64,000 bases of DNA from Massilistercora timonensis. GTDB lineage: Bacteria > Bacillota > Clostridia > Lachnospirales > Lachnospiraceae. Under the pieces are notes generated by a model. That model searched no databases and had not been told where the DNA came from. It saw only the letters and a program-made list of their open reading frames with translations. The position numbers were made by a program, and so were the translations under genes. Numbering within the stretch: the first letter of the stretch is position 1; each line of letters begins with the position of its first letter. Shown one piece after another: positions 27,706 to 37,235 of the stretch. The stretch spans positions 1,426,001-1,490,000 of the forward strand of contig NZ_LT990039.1 in assembly GCF_900312975.1 (NCBI RefSeq), written 5' to 3'.

Positions 27706-28845
27706 ATGAATGAAACAATGGTTTACGCAGATGGTTTTGAAAAGACATTTGCCACGGCGGAGGAGATGCTTGATTTTCTTTCAAGAAGAGGGAAAGCCTC
27801 AGAGTGGATCCGTAAGCCCATCCGTGCCCTCCGGCTGGTGCCGCTTGAAAAAGAGGCGGGCAACCTGGAGAACGGAGACGAAGAGATGGAGGAGATCCTG
27901 AAGGATACGGAAAAGCACACCCGGCTTGTACTGAAGGTACTAGGCGAGGCATATCCGGTCCGGAACTGTGCGATCCAGACAATCTTAGGACGTGCCGGTA
28001 TCGGCGGGGACGGCCTGCGAAAGCTGGATCTGGCAACCTATGCAAAGGTTGTGAATTGCTGCTTGAAAGCAGCGAAAGGGGAATGCCTCATCAAGATTGC
28101 AGATGGAAAAGTCTCTGCAGTCCACGGAGGAGACGCCCATGATTACAGCGTACTGGACATGAAAGCAATCTTTGAGATGACCAGTGAATATCTGCACACG
28201 AATTTCAAGGGAAGCGCTTATCTGGAAGGCTCCGGAACCTATGACCATTCCGTCATGAGTGCCATGTGGACGCTTTCCGGGAACCAGGAGCTTCTGGATA
28301 CCTACAGGGATGCGTTGGACCGGTACGGAGTAAGCAGAAAGAATCTTACGCCGGCGCTGCGCCTGACCACTTCTGATGTTGCAGCCAGCGGTGTCAATCT
28401 GTATCCTATGCTGCTGACAGACGGGAACAACCGTACGCTCAGCCTAGGAAGCCCGATCACTCTGGCGCACAGGAACCACAGCACGATCCTGGATTACCGC
28501 AACAATTTGAAAGAAGTGTATGCAAGATATCAGGATGCCACAGAGCGTTTGGCAGCGCTTCTGGAAATCGAGATCCATAACCCGGTGAACTGCTTAAGGT
28601 TACTGATGAAAAAGCTGAAAATCAAGGCGGCGATCCGTAATGAAGTGGTGGAGATGTACGTGGCACAGAACGGGGAACAGACCTGTACGGCCCATGACCT
28701 TTACTATGCCATGAACGAGGCACCCTTCTATGCCGCCTGCCAGGGAGTTACCGGCAGCCAGCTTTTGCGGATGGAGGAAAACCTGACCAGGGCCCTTGCC
28801 ATGGACTGGAAGGAATTTGATGTATATGGCGCCGTTAAGTGTTAA
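27706..28845 (+). CDS. Conserved mobile-element protein, unknown
   Basis: 379 residues, soluble, no family I can assign with confidence; the segment NLTPALRLTTSDVAASGVNLYPML followed by ITLAHRNHSTILDYRNNLKEVYARYQDA is faintly reminiscent of DUF932 phage/plasmid proteins. AAAGGTGG precedes the ATG at 27706. It heads the recombination/replication operon with a 10-bp gap to the YqaJ exonuclease, so a role in DNA processing is likely but unproven. Confidence 0.7.
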   Translation: MNETMVYADGFEKTFATAEEMLDFLSRRGKASEWIRKPIRALRLVPLEKEAGNLENGDEEMEEILKDTEKHTRLVLKVLGEAYPVRNCAIQTILGRAGIGGDGLRKLDLATYAKVVNCCLKAAKGECLIKIADGKVSAVHGGDAHDYSVLDMKAIFEMTSEYLHTNFKGSAYLEGSGTYDHSVMSAMWTLSGNQELLDTYRDALDRYGVSRKNLTPALRLTTSDVAASGVNLYPMLLTDGNNRTLSLGSPITLAHRNHSTILDYRNNLKEVYARYQDATERLAALLEIEIHNPVNCLRLLMKKLKIKAAIRNEVVEMYVAQNGEQTCTAHDLYYAMNEAPFYAACQGVTGSQLLRMEENLTRALAMDWKEFDVYGAVKC

Positions 28846-28855
28846 GGAGGAGCTT

Positions 28856-29899
28856 ATGAAACAGACGTTACAAATGGATTATGAACCGGAACAGGTCGTG
28901 GATATCAGTACCCTCTCCAGAGAGCAATGGCTCGCATTCCGCCGTTTGGGCATCGGAGGCAGTGATGTGGCCGCTATCATGGGAATCTCGCCTTTTGTTA
29001 CCAGCCGTGATCTTTACTATGACAAGATCGGCGTTACCCCGGTGATTGAGGAACCTGAAGCCAACTGGGTTGCCAAGGAATTTGGACACAGACTGGAGGA
29101 TCTGGTAGCGGAGATTTTCTCTAAGAAAACCGGCCTGGAGGTGTTTCCCGTGCGGATTATGTTCCGGCATCCGCTTTACCCGTTTATGCTTGCCGATATT
29201 GATTTCTTTGTGCGTATGCCGGATGGCAGCTTTGCCATACTGGAGTGCAAAACCTGTAATTATAACGCCAAAGAGAAGTGGGATGACGGGAAAATCCCGG
29301 AGCACTATGTCTATCAGGTGCGGCACTATATGTCGGTGGTGAACATCAGTCATGCATTTATTGCGTGTCTGTGGGGAAATAACGAGAACGACTTTGTATA
29401 CCGTTCTCTGGAGCGTGATCTCATGGAAGAGCAGGATATCATCGAGCAGGAAGGATATTTCTGGCGTGAATTTGTGGAGAAGAAGGTGGAACCGCCGCTG
29501 GTGGGGAAACCGGATCTGGTGCTTGCCAGCATCCGCCGTTACAGCGGCTATGCGGATAAGTCGATCCCGGAAATCCCGATTACAACGTTGGATTCCAAAA
29601 GCCTGGAAAAGTATCTTGCTTTATCAGATGAAAAATCTCGTTTGGAGAAGCGCAAGAAGGAAATTGACGCAGAACAGCGTGCGATCAGTGTTCCCTTTGT
29701 GGAGCTGATGGGACAGGGATGCAAGGCCTTTCTGGAAGACGGAACCAACCGTTACAAGATTACCTTTAACCCGACACGCAGGACGATGATCGGGAAAGAA
29801 AATCTTGAAAAGCTGAAAATGCAGCATCCGGATATTTTCAAAGAGTATGCTACAGAAACAGAAAACCGGATCTTCCGGTTAAAGAAGGAGGCGGCGTGA
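28856..29899 (+). CDS. YqaJ-family exonuclease (lambda Exo-like)
   Basis: 347 residues from the ATG at 28856 with AAGGAGG. PD-(D/E)XK nuclease of the YqaJ/lambda-exonuclease type: IGGSDVAAIMGISPF, then the active site Asp in MLADIDFFV and Glu-x-Lys in ILECKT, followed by YQVRHYM. The C-terminal part is coiled (LALSDEKSRLEKRKKEID). Such enzymes resect double strands to feed an annealing protein; the candidate partner is at 32588. Confidence 0.9.
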   Translation: MKQTLQMDYEPEQVVDISTLSREQWLAFRRLGIGGSDVAAIMGISPFVTSRDLYYDKIGVTPVIEEPEANWVAKEFGHRLEDLVAEIFSKKTGLEVFPVRIMFRHPLYPFMLADIDFFVRMPDGSFAILECKTCNYNAKEKWDDGKIPEHYVYQVRHYMSVVNISHAFIACLWGNNENDFVYRSLERDLMEEQDIIEQEGYFWREFVEKKVEPPLVGKPDLVLASIRRYSGYADKSIPEIPITTLDSKSLEKYLALSDEKSRLEKRKKEIDAEQRAISVPFVELMGQGCKAFLEDGTNRYKITFNPTRRTMIGKENLEKLKMQHPDIFKEYATETENRIFRLKKEAA

Positions 29900-30315
29900 T
29901 GTTAAAAGGAAAAAGAGCGTATATCTGCTCTCCGTTGTCTGCAAAAACCCGGGAAGAACGAATGTTTAACATGGGGCTTGCGAAGTCATATCTGGATACG
30001 ATCAGAGAGGTATTCCACTGCCGCACGTATGCCTCCCATGCCTATCTGCCGCTGATGCTGGATGACACCATACCAGAGGAACGGAAGCTGGCGCTTTCCA
30101 TTGGGAAACAGCTTTTAGACTTTTGTGACGTGCTGATTATCTGTGGCGGCAGGATTTCTTCCGGCATGGAAGGAGAAATCCGTTATGCCCATGATACCGG
30201 GAAGGAGGTGTACTGGCTCGAAGGAGGCCGGGATCCGTTTCAGTTACGGAAGATAAAAAATTGGAAGGAGATCGAATATGCGGTGCAGATACCGGAAAAC
30301 CATATTTCTGAATGA
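29899..30315 (+). CDS. DUF4406-like nucleoside deoxyribosyltransferase-fold protein
   Basis: 138 residues. KGKRAYICSPLSAKTREERM at the N-terminus, then AYLPLMLDDTIPEERKLAL and LLDFCDVLIICGGRISSGMEGEI, the pattern of DUF4406/DUF7768 proteins related to nucleoside 2-deoxyribosyltransferases. The ATG overlaps the exonuclease stop (TGATG). Substrate unknown. It overlaps the helicase gene by 38 bases. Confidence 0.7.
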   Translation: MLKGKRAYICSPLSAKTREERMFNMGLAKSYLDTIREVFHCRTYASHAYLPLMLDDTIPEERKLALSIGKQLLDFCDVLIICGGRISSGMEGEIRYAHDTGKEVYWLEGGRDPFQLRKIKNWKEIEYAVQIPENHISE

Positions 30316-32506
30316 GGAGAATGGATACACCATTGCGGTGTTTACGACGAAGGATGCTTCTGTACCGCTTGCTGCCAGAGACAAATACTTACAGGGCCAG
30401 AAAGTGATCGGATTTACCGCTATAGGCTTTGACCTGCCCCGGTCTGACCAGATCGAGATTGAGATGGAAGGACAGTGGGAAAAGTCCAGCCACGGCCTGC
30501 AGTATCAGGTGGAAAATTTCATGGAGATCGTGCCGCGCACGAAGGAGGGGATCTTAGGCTACCTCTCCTGCGGTTCTGTAAAGGGTGTGGGGCCAAAAGT
30601 TGCAGAGGCCATTTACAAAGAATTTGGCCTTAATACGCTGGAAATCATGGAAGAACATCCCCAGGAGCTTCTGAAGGTAAAAGGAATTTCCCAGAAAAAG
30701 CTGAAGGGGATTGTGGAGTCCTACGGAAAAAACAAGGTGTTCCGGGAACTCATGACATTCCTGGCACCCTATAAGGTAACGCCTAAAAAGGTGAACCTGA
30801 TCCTCCAGCGGTTTCGCAATGAGTCCGTGGAGATTGTCCGTCACAGGCCTTATCAGCTCTGTGCTGTGAAAGGGTTTGGCTTTTTAACAGTGGATGCCAT
30901 TGGACGGCAGAACTGCCAGGCGCTCAATGACCCCATGCGGATTTCAGGCTGCCTCTCCCATCTCATGGAGTCTGCCATGAAGGAGGAGGGACATCTATAC
31001 CTGGAGCGCCCGGAGCTGATCCAGCGGGCATATACCATGCTGAACCAGGATCTTCCGAATCAGGCTGTGACAGAAACAGATATCCAGCGGGTACTCTACC
31101 GGCTGGTGATGCAGGAAAGCATTGTGGTAGACGGCGAACGTGTGTATGTGAAGAAACAGTATGAAGAAGAAAACCAGACTGCTTCCATGATCGCCCGGCG
31201 TTTGTTGGATCAGGGCGAGGCGTATGACATCGAAAAGGAATTGGCGCAGGCCCAGACTGCCCTGGCGATTACCCTGTCAGAGAGGCAGAAACAGGCAGTG
31301 CGTATGGTGTTCCAAAACCAGATCAGTATTATTACCGGTGGGCCTGGAACTGGGAAGACCACCGTGTTAAAAGTCATCCTTTATATCCATGCCATTGTCT
31401 GCCGATCACAGGTGCAGCTCATGGCTCCTACGGGGCGTGCGGCACGCCGGATGGCGGAAAGCACCGGGCATGAAGACGCCTCAACGATGCACATGGCTCT
31501 GGGGCTTCTGGGTGACTCTGCCGATTATGAAGACGCAGTAGAATATCTGGAGGCCGGTTTCTTAAATCTGGATGAAGTATCCATGGTAGATATGCATTTG
31601 GGATATGAATTTTTCCGCAGGGTAAAGCCTGCCTCCCGTATCCTGCTGGTAGGCGACGTAGATCAGCTCCCTTCTGTGGGAGCCGGTGATGTGTTCCGGC
31701 AATTGATCGGCTGCGGGCTGATCCCTGTGACGGTGCTGGATCTGGTATTCCGCCAGGGAAAGACCAGCAACATCCACTTAAATGCCCGTAAAATGTTGGC
31801 AAACCGGACGGATTTTGGGTTTGGCGATGATTTCCAGTTTATCTCCTGCAATTCGGCAGATGAGACAGCAGCCATGGTACGCCAGCTTTACCAGGAAGAG
31901 GCCGCAAGGAACGGCCTGGACCATGTGCAGATCCTGACACCCTATCGGGTAAAGACGGTAAACGGCGCTAACGAGCTGAACCGGAGCCTGGAGGACCTGA
32001 TCAATCCGCCAAGTCCTGGGAAAAAGGAACTGTCCGCAGGAGGGCAGACCTACCGGGAAGGGGATAAGGTGCTTCAGAACAAGAATACGTTGATGGCCAG
32101 CAATGGGGACCTGGGAAGGATTACGGATTTTTATACGGATGAGGAAGGAACCGTAAAAACGGTGATCGAATTTCCGGATGGACGTGTCGTGACCTACGAG
32201 GATCTGGAGATGATCGAACACGCCAATGCCATTACCATACACAAGTCCCAGGGATCCGAGTGCGATATTGTCATCATCCCCTGGGTGAGAGCCTTTTATA
32301 TGATGCTGAAGCGGAATATCCTGTACACGGGAATCACCCGTGCAAAGAAAAAGGTGTATCTGGTTGGTCAATGGAACGCAGTCTGCCAGGCAGTCCGTAC
32401 GGACGATGCCGGCAGGCGCAATACAGCTCTTGGAGAACGGATTACCCGCTACTATTATCAGTATCTGAATGAGCGTGAGCCGGAGCAGCTCCGGCTCGCA
32501 GTATAA
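30278..32506 (+). CDS. RecD2-like SF1B DNA helicase
   Basis: 742 residues. N-terminal OB-like region (LNEENGYTIAVF), helix-hairpin-helix segment (LGYLSCGSVKGVGPKVAEAI), Walker A IITGGPGTGKTT, motif Ib PTGRAARRMAE, Walker B LDEVSMVD, motif III VGDVDQLPSVG and motif VI ITIHKSQGSE with YTGITRAKKKV. 5'-3' helicases of this type act in repair or element replication. The start overlaps the previous gene and has AAGGAGAT. Confidence 0.93.
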   Translation: MRCRYRKTIFLNEENGYTIAVFTTKDASVPLAARDKYLQGQKVIGFTAIGFDLPRSDQIEIEMEGQWEKSSHGLQYQVENFMEIVPRTKEGILGYLSCGSVKGVGPKVAEAIYKEFGLNTLEIMEEHPQELLKVKGISQKKLKGIVESYGKNKVFRELMTFLAPYKVTPKKVNLILQRFRNESVEIVRHRPYQLCAVKGFGFLTVDAIGRQNCQALNDPMRISGCLSHLMESAMKEEGHLYLERPELIQRAYTMLNQDLPNQAVTETDIQRVLYRLVMQESIVVDGERVYVKKQYEEENQTASMIARRLLDQGEAYDIEKELAQAQTALAITLSERQKQAVRMVFQNQISIITGGPGTGKTTVLKVILYIHAIVCRSQVQLMAPTGRAARRMAESTGHEDASTMHMALGLLGDSADYEDAVEYLEAGFLNLDEVSMVDMHLGYEFFRRVKPASRILLVGDVDQLPSVGAGDVFRQLIGCGLIPVTVLDLVFRQGKTSNIHLNARKMLANRTDFGFGDDFQFISCNSADETAAMVRQLYQEEAARNGLDHVQILTPYRVKTVNGANELNRSLEDLINPPSPGKKELSAGGQTYREGDKVLQNKNTLMASNGDLGRITDFYTDEEGTVKTVIEFPDGRVVTYEDLEMIEHANAITIHKSQGSECDIVIIPWVRAFYMMLKRNILYTGITRAKKKVYLVGQWNAVCQAVRTDDAGRRNTALGERITRYYYQYLNEREPEQLRLAV

Positions 32507-32587
32507 AAATATTTCCACTTATGAAGAAAGGCAGGCTATTCCTTATATAGAGGGATATCCTGCCCTGTTTGTGAAAGGAGCAGATGT

Positions 32588-33520
32588 ATGAACGAATTAC
32601 TGTATCAGAAGAATCAGGCAGTGGCAGCTTTGAACCGGGTGGAGGGATTTGAACCTCTGGAATTTGCCCGGACAATCAAACAGGAGGATCAGGAGGACCA
32701 GCTTTACCTGGATGTGAAGTATCGGAAACTCTGGTTCCGTCTGGCTAACCCTTTGGGGCGGATCGCCAGCAAGATTGTTTGGTTTAATGAGAATGCGGCG
32801 CTGGCAGAGGCAAAGGTCTATCTGAACCACACGGATGCACCGGAGAATTATATTGCCAATGCTTTTTCCATGAAATTCCGCTCAGAGGATCCAAAGTTTG
32901 GAGATAAGTTCCTGGAGATGGCAGAGACTGCCGCTGTAGGACGTGCGCTCTCTGATGCGGGTTATGGTGTCCAGTTTGCGGACGTGGGAGAAAGCAATGA
33001 TCCGTCGCAGGTGGATGCGGGGATTCCCGTACCAATGCAGTATCCGGAAGAAGGAGTCTCTCCCTATGGGGGACAGCCGGTTTTTACCGGACAGCCTGGC
33101 TACAATAGCCAGGATAGCTATGCAGGGAATACGCCTGCAGGAAATATGGCATATCCGGGAAGCACGGCAGAAGCCACTCCCAGCCAGAGCATGATGAACC
33201 AATTCTATCGTCAGGCCCAGGCGCAGGGAAATATGATGGGAGCGTCTGTACAGCCGATGAGACCTTCCGCACCTGTAAAGGATAGTCCTCTGGATGGAAA
33301 CCTTCCTGTGGAAGAGCTGGTGAAGCGCATGACTTATGAACAGGCGAAAGCCGTTGTCATCGGCGGAAAAGGGAAATTCGGCGGGAAATCTATGGGTGAA
33401 GTGGCGGTGGAAAGCCCTTCCAGCCTGGATTATTTCGCTTCCAGCTACCGGGGGCATAACAATCTGATCCCGGCGGCAGCCAGGGTTCTTTTGAGCCAGG
33501 CACTTCCAAAGGCCGGTTAA
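32588..33520 (+). CDS. Candidate single-strand annealing protein (Rad52/Sak-like)
   Basis: 310 residues. The first 130 residues resemble phage single-strand annealing proteins: YLDVKYRKLWFRLANPLGRI, then FLEMAETAAVGRALSDAGYG, matching the AET-x-AIGRAL-x-x-x-GYG motif of Sak/ERF-type proteins. The middle (about 150-215) is a low-complexity Gln/Gly/Tyr/Pro linker, like the tails of SSB and annealing proteins. The C-terminus has its own helical domain. The exonuclease three genes upstream would complete a Red-like pair. Confidence 0.65.
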   Translation: MNELLYQKNQAVAALNRVEGFEPLEFARTIKQEDQEDQLYLDVKYRKLWFRLANPLGRIASKIVWFNENAALAEAKVYLNHTDAPENYIANAFSMKFRSEDPKFGDKFLEMAETAAVGRALSDAGYGVQFADVGESNDPSQVDAGIPVPMQYPEEGVSPYGGQPVFTGQPGYNSQDSYAGNTPAGNMAYPGSTAEATPSQSMMNQFYRQAQAQGNMMGASVQPMRPSAPVKDSPLDGNLPVEELVKRMTYEQAKAVVIGGKGKFGGKSMGEVAVESPSSLDYFASSYRGHNNLIPAAARVLLSQALPKAG

Positions 33521-33581
33521 TCATTAAATACAACTTTCCGCAGTCTTCTTTAGGCTGCGGAAGAAAGGAGGTCGGACCTGG

Positions 33582-34796
33582 ATGTATGATATGACCGGGT
33601 TTGATTATGACATCACCGATGTCGCCAACCTTTTGCGGCTGCATAAGCGCCGTGGGAATTATTATGACTGCCCGTTCTGTGGCGATACCAAAGGGCGGCT
33701 GAATATCAATCCGGCAAAAAACGTCTTTCGCTGTAACCGCTGTGACAAATCCGGCGGGATGCTGCAGCTTTATGCGGACCTGCATAACCTGACCTACCGG
33801 GAAGCAAATGAGGAAATCCGAGAGGCTCTGAATAAGGGAGAATACCGCCAGGTGCGTCAGGCAAAGGCACAGGAAGAGAAGGAAGAACCTGTGCAGTCAA
33901 AGCTGGCGCCGCTGGATGTCCGGCATCACACCTATTCGGAAATGCTCAATATATTTCCGATATATGGAGTACATAGGGATAACCTGTTTTCCCGCGGTCT
34001 TACAATGGAACAGATTAAGGAGCGGAAGTACCGGAGTATGCCCCTCTACGGTATCCATTTGATTATAGAAGAACTTCTGAAGAAAGGGTGCCAGCTGGAA
34101 GGTGTACCAGGCTTCTATCGGGATGAAAATGGACAGTGGACGATGAATGTCAAAGCAAAAAACTCCGGTTTCCTGGTTCCTGTGGAGTCCATGGACGGAA
34201 AGATCCAGGCGTGTCAGATTCGTCTGGACCATCCCAGGGATAACAACAAATATCTCTGGTTTTCCAGTGCTGGCTATCCACATGGTGTTTCCTCCGGAAG
34301 CCCGGTTCATGTGATCGGAGATCTGGATGTGGAAAACGTCTATCTGACAGAGGGCGGGCTGAAAGGCTCGATTGCTCATTATCTGTCTGGGCATACATTT
34401 ATCTGTCTGGCAGGCGTGAATATGTACCGGAGCCTGCGCCCGGTGTTGGAGGAATTTCAGCGAAGAAAGATGAAATTTCTCTTTGAGGCGTTTGACATGG
34501 ACAAGAAACTGAAAACCGACTGTGATAAGCATTATCATAAATGTTCGGTCTGCAGTGAAAAGGGTACGCCGGAAAACTGTCCGTATAAGGTGGAAAAGCG
34601 CCGGATCATCCAGAACGCCTGTGGAAAAGTCTATGGGATCTGCCAGGAGCTGTCCCTGCCGGTCAGCCGTATGGTCTGGGACCAGGGTGCGGATGGAAAC
34701 TGGAATGGAAAACTCAAAGGCATTGATGATTATTATTACGCAAAGAGGGCTGCACAGACAGCCCCTTTGCAGGAACAGAAGGGAGTGGACATATGA
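33582..34796 (+). CDS. CHC2 zinc-finger primase-like protein
   Basis: 404 residues. N-terminal zinc finger CPFCGDTKGRLNINPAKNVF followed by CNRCDKSGG, typical of DnaG-type CHC2 domains; a TOPRIM-like region of the DUF3854 type (VYLTEGGLKGSIAHYL; FICLAGVNMYRSLRPVL; FLFEAFDMDKK) and a second Cys/His cluster (CDKHYHKCSVCSEKGTPENC). AAAGGAGGT precedes the ATG. A hairpin TTCCGCAG / CTGCGGAA (33537-33562) sits just before the ribosome site. Probably primes element replication. Confidence 0.85.
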   Translation: MYDMTGFDYDITDVANLLRLHKRRGNYYDCPFCGDTKGRLNINPAKNVFRCNRCDKSGGMLQLYADLHNLTYREANEEIREALNKGEYRQVRQAKAQEEKEEPVQSKLAPLDVRHHTYSEMLNIFPIYGVHRDNLFSRGLTMEQIKERKYRSMPLYGIHLIIEELLKKGCQLEGVPGFYRDENGQWTMNVKAKNSGFLVPVESMDGKIQACQIRLDHPRDNNKYLWFSSAGYPHGVSSGSPVHVIGDLDVENVYLTEGGLKGSIAHYLSGHTFICLAGVNMYRSLRPVLEEFQRRKMKFLFEAFDMDKKLKTDCDKHYHKCSVCSEKGTPENCPYKVEKRRIIQNACGKVYGICQELSLPVSRMVWDQGADGNWNGKLKGIDDYYYAKRAAQTAPLQEQKGVDI

Positions 34797-35566
34797 AAAA
34801 GGGAGAAAAGCTGCTGTTTCTGGCAGGGATCCTGCTTGCCATCGGCGCTCTTGCTTTTTCCGCATGGAAACTAAGAGGAATCTATGGTGAATACCAGGAG
34901 GGCAAGGATACCTACGAAGAGCTTGCTTCATTTGTGGAGGAGCCGGAGGACACACCAAAACCAGACGGGGGCGAACCAGATGCAGAACCGGACGGATATT
35001 TGAAGATTGACTTTGAAGGACTGCAGGCTGTGAACCCGGACGTGATCGCCTGGATTGATATTCCCGGCCTATCCATCAGTTATCCGGTGGTACAGGGAAC
35101 CGATAATGCTTATTATCTGCATCATCTGTTTACCGGGGAGTACAACAGCAGCGGCAGTATCTTTGCGGACTGGCATAACCAGCCGGATTTTGCGGATCCG
35201 AACACCATTGTATACGGCCACAATATGAAAAACGGCAGTATGTTTGGAACCCTCTCCCATTATCAGAATCCGGCTCTGTGGGAGGCTTCTCCTTACTTTT
35301 ACCTGTATGTGCCGGGGAAGGTGCTGAAATATCAGATCTTCTCCTGTTATGCCGGGTATGTTGGGAGCGAGGCTTACACCTATGCGTTTCCGGAAGAGAC
35401 AGACTTTCAGTTTTTTCTGAAGCAGATCCGCTCCTATGCGGGATATGATACCGATGTGGAAGTCGGGGAAACAGACCGGGTGGTGACACTTTCCACCTGC
35501 GTCAGTTCCATGCGGGATTATAGGTATATTGTCCATGGGAAACTGGTAGAGGAAATAGAAAATTGA
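34793..35566 (+). CDS. srtB: Class B sortase
   Basis: 257 residues. N-terminal signal anchor (LLFLAGILLAIGALAFSAWKL), then a sortase domain with His in IVYGHNMKNGSMFG, Cys in VTLSTCVSS and Arg in RDYRYIVHG, the complete catalytic triad. Class B enzymes attach NPQTN-like or pilin substrates to the wall; no substrate with a sorting signal is seen in this window. It overlaps the primase gene by four bases, so it belongs to the same transcript. Confidence 0.92.
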   Translation: MKKGEKLLFLAGILLAIGALAFSAWKLRGIYGEYQEGKDTYEELASFVEEPEDTPKPDGGEPDAEPDGYLKIDFEGLQAVNPDVIAWIDIPGLSISYPVVQGTDNAYYLHHLFTGEYNSSGSIFADWHNQPDFADPNTIVYGHNMKNGSMFGTLSHYQNPALWEASPYFYLYVPGKVLKYQIFSCYAGYVGSEAYTYAFPEETDFQFFLKQIRSYAGYDTDVEVGETDRVVTLSTCVSSMRDYRYIVHGKLVEEIEN

Positions 35567-35646
35567 AACAAAGAAACGTAACCGAAGGCTGCGCCGGTAT
35601 GGGAAAGGAAGACACCATGCCGGTCATTTTTATGGAGGAAAAGATC

Positions 35647-35829
35647 ATGTTGGAAGCTGAATATGAGAAAGAACGGGAGAAAATTGAAGGGAAAGAAGAT
35701 GACAGGAGTGAGGAGGAGTTGATACAAGCACTCCAGACAATCATTACTTCTTTGCAGGGACCGCTTAACATACACGGATATAAACGGTATGAGGAGTTAC
35801 TCTGCCCCATTTTACCGGAAATTAAATGA
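35647..35829 (+). CDS. Small acidic helical protein, unknown
   Basis: 60 residues from the ATG at 35647, which has GGAGG eight bases upstream; the frame is open back to a TTG at 35563 overlapping sortase, so a longer form is possible. Charged N-terminal helix (EAEYEKEREKIEGKEDDRSEE) and a hydrophobic second half. Overlaps the next gene by four bases. No known family. Confidence 0.5.
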   Translation: MLEAEYEKEREKIEGKEDDRSEEELIQALQTIITSLQGPLNIHGYKRYEELLCPILPEIK

Positions 35830-36929
35830 AAAAATGCAGCGTAAAGGAGAAGAAAATATATATACAGGAAAAGGATTTAAAGTTGAATAAGGGATACTAT
35901 ATACAACGGAAATATCTTCCCTATGAGGGAAAACTGATGTTGGCCAGGCGGCGGATCATGGAATGGTATGATTACTGGGATGGACAGGTCTATGTCAGCT
36001 TCAGCGGCGGCCTGGATTCCACCGTGCTGCTGGCGCTGGTCAGGATGACGCTGGGAAGTGAAATCCCTGCCGTTTTCTGCAATACCGGATTGGAGTTCCC
36101 CGAAATCATCCAGTTTGCCCGTTCTTTTCAAGCCTATGGCGCCTATGAGGAGAACCGGCCTGCCATGAATTTCCGGCAGGTGATCCTGAAGGAAGGGTAT
36201 CCGCTCATCAGCAAAGAAAATGCAAGCAAGATCCGGAAACTCCGGCATGGGAAGCTATCGCCCCGTTATCGGAATTACCTGCTGAACGGTGACGAGAGAG
36301 GAAAATTCGGTATGCTGCCAAAGAAGTGGCAGAAATACATTTACGGTCCCTATGATATTTCAGAAAAGTGCTGTCTGATCATGAAGGAGAAACCCTTTAA
36401 TCAGTATGTGAAAAAGACTGGCAGACAGCCTTTTGTGGGAGTAACACAGGATGAATCCTTCCGCCGGGCGCATCAGTATGCGAAGACCGGATGCAATGTA
36501 TATGACGGCAGAATGATCAAAAGCCAGCCGCTGGGTCCCTGGACGAAACAGGATGTACTCCGGTTTGCTTATGAGCATATGGGAGAAAAGATCATCCCGG
36601 AAAAGGGATCAGCCTATGAGTTCTCTATCTGCCCGGTATACGGAGAAATCACAAAGGATGCGCAGGGAATTTACCATCTGAGCGGGGAGCAAAGAACCGG
36701 CTGTATGTTCTGCGGGTTTGGAGTGACGGAAGAAAAAGAGCCGAACCGGTTCCAGCGGATGCAGACAGCTTATCCAAAGCAGTATGAGTTCTGTATGAAA
36801 TCTACGGAGAAAGGCGGCCTGGGGATGCGAAGTGTGCTGGAATATCTGGGCGTACCCTATGAAACCTGGGAGTCCGTAGGCCAGATGTGTTTGGAGTTTG
36901 ATGAAAATAATCAGGCAAAAGCGGCCTGA
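35826..36929 (+). CDS. PAPS reductase-family PP-loop protein
   Basis: 367 residues. PP-loop ATP-pyrophosphatase motif SFSGGLDSTVLLAL, second motif NTGLEFPEI, and a C-terminal Cys group (TGCMFCGFGV), as in phosphoadenosine-phosphosulfate reductase-like proteins including DndC. No dndB, dndD or dndE neighbours are present, so a phosphorothioation role is not supported. Such stand-alone genes are frequent in phages and conjugative elements. Its exact reaction is unknown. Confidence 0.8.
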   Translation: MKKCSVKEKKIYIQEKDLKLNKGYYIQRKYLPYEGKLMLARRRIMEWYDYWDGQVYVSFSGGLDSTVLLALVRMTLGSEIPAVFCNTGLEFPEIIQFARSFQAYGAYEENRPAMNFRQVILKEGYPLISKENASKIRKLRHGKLSPRYRNYLLNGDERGKFGMLPKKWQKYIYGPYDISEKCCLIMKEKPFNQYVKKTGRQPFVGVTQDESFRRAHQYAKTGCNVYDGRMIKSQPLGPWTKQDVLRFAYEHMGEKIIPEKGSAYEFSICPVYGEITKDAQGIYHLSGEQRTGCMFCGFGVTEEKEPNRFQRMQTAYPKQYEFCMKSTEKGGLGMRSVLEYLGVPYETWESVGQMCLEFDENNQAKAA

Positions 36930-36945
36930 AGAATGGAGAGTGGGT

Positions 36946-37143
36946 ATGACGATCAGAGAAGCTGGAAAAGAGATTGTGACAACCGGAGGCGGTACTTACC
37001 GGATCGGCTTTATCAATACCGATGGACAGGAAGATGAGACGGAACTGGATGGTTTCAACCTGACGGAACTGGAGGAATTATACAGGGATTTTTGTAAAGA
37101 GAATGGATTCAGGCAGAATACCGTGACTTATGTGGAACGGTAA
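36946..37143 (+). CDS. Small protein, unknown
   Basis: 65 residues from the ATG at 36946 (GGAGAGTGGG upstream). Beta-rich N-terminal half (EIVTTGGGTYRIGFINTDGQ), then a helix (LTELEELYRDFCKENGF). It closes the plus-strand operon and a strong terminator follows. Not recognised. Confidence 0.6.
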   Translation: MTIREAGKEIVTTGGGTYRIGFINTDGQEDETELDGFNLTELEELYRDFCKENGFRQNTVTYVER

Positions 37144-37150
37144 ATGAAGC

Positions 37151-37180
37151 GCAGGCACCGGGAAACCGGCGCCTGCTTTG
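37151..37180 (+). terminator. Terminator of the replication/recombination operon
   Basis: GCAGGCACCGG / CCGGCGCCTGC with a GAAA-type tetraloop (37151-37176), followed by TTTGAT. Confidence 0.75.
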
Positions 37181-37235
37181 ATAGAGAAAAATTAGGATTT
37201 GTTTACTTATTCGTAAACATATTTTCTATATAGCG

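Noticed and set aside
35826-36929. DNA phosphorothioation (Dnd) system
   Set aside because: Only a DndC-like PP-loop gene is present; no DndA/B/D/E or restriction partners lie nearby.
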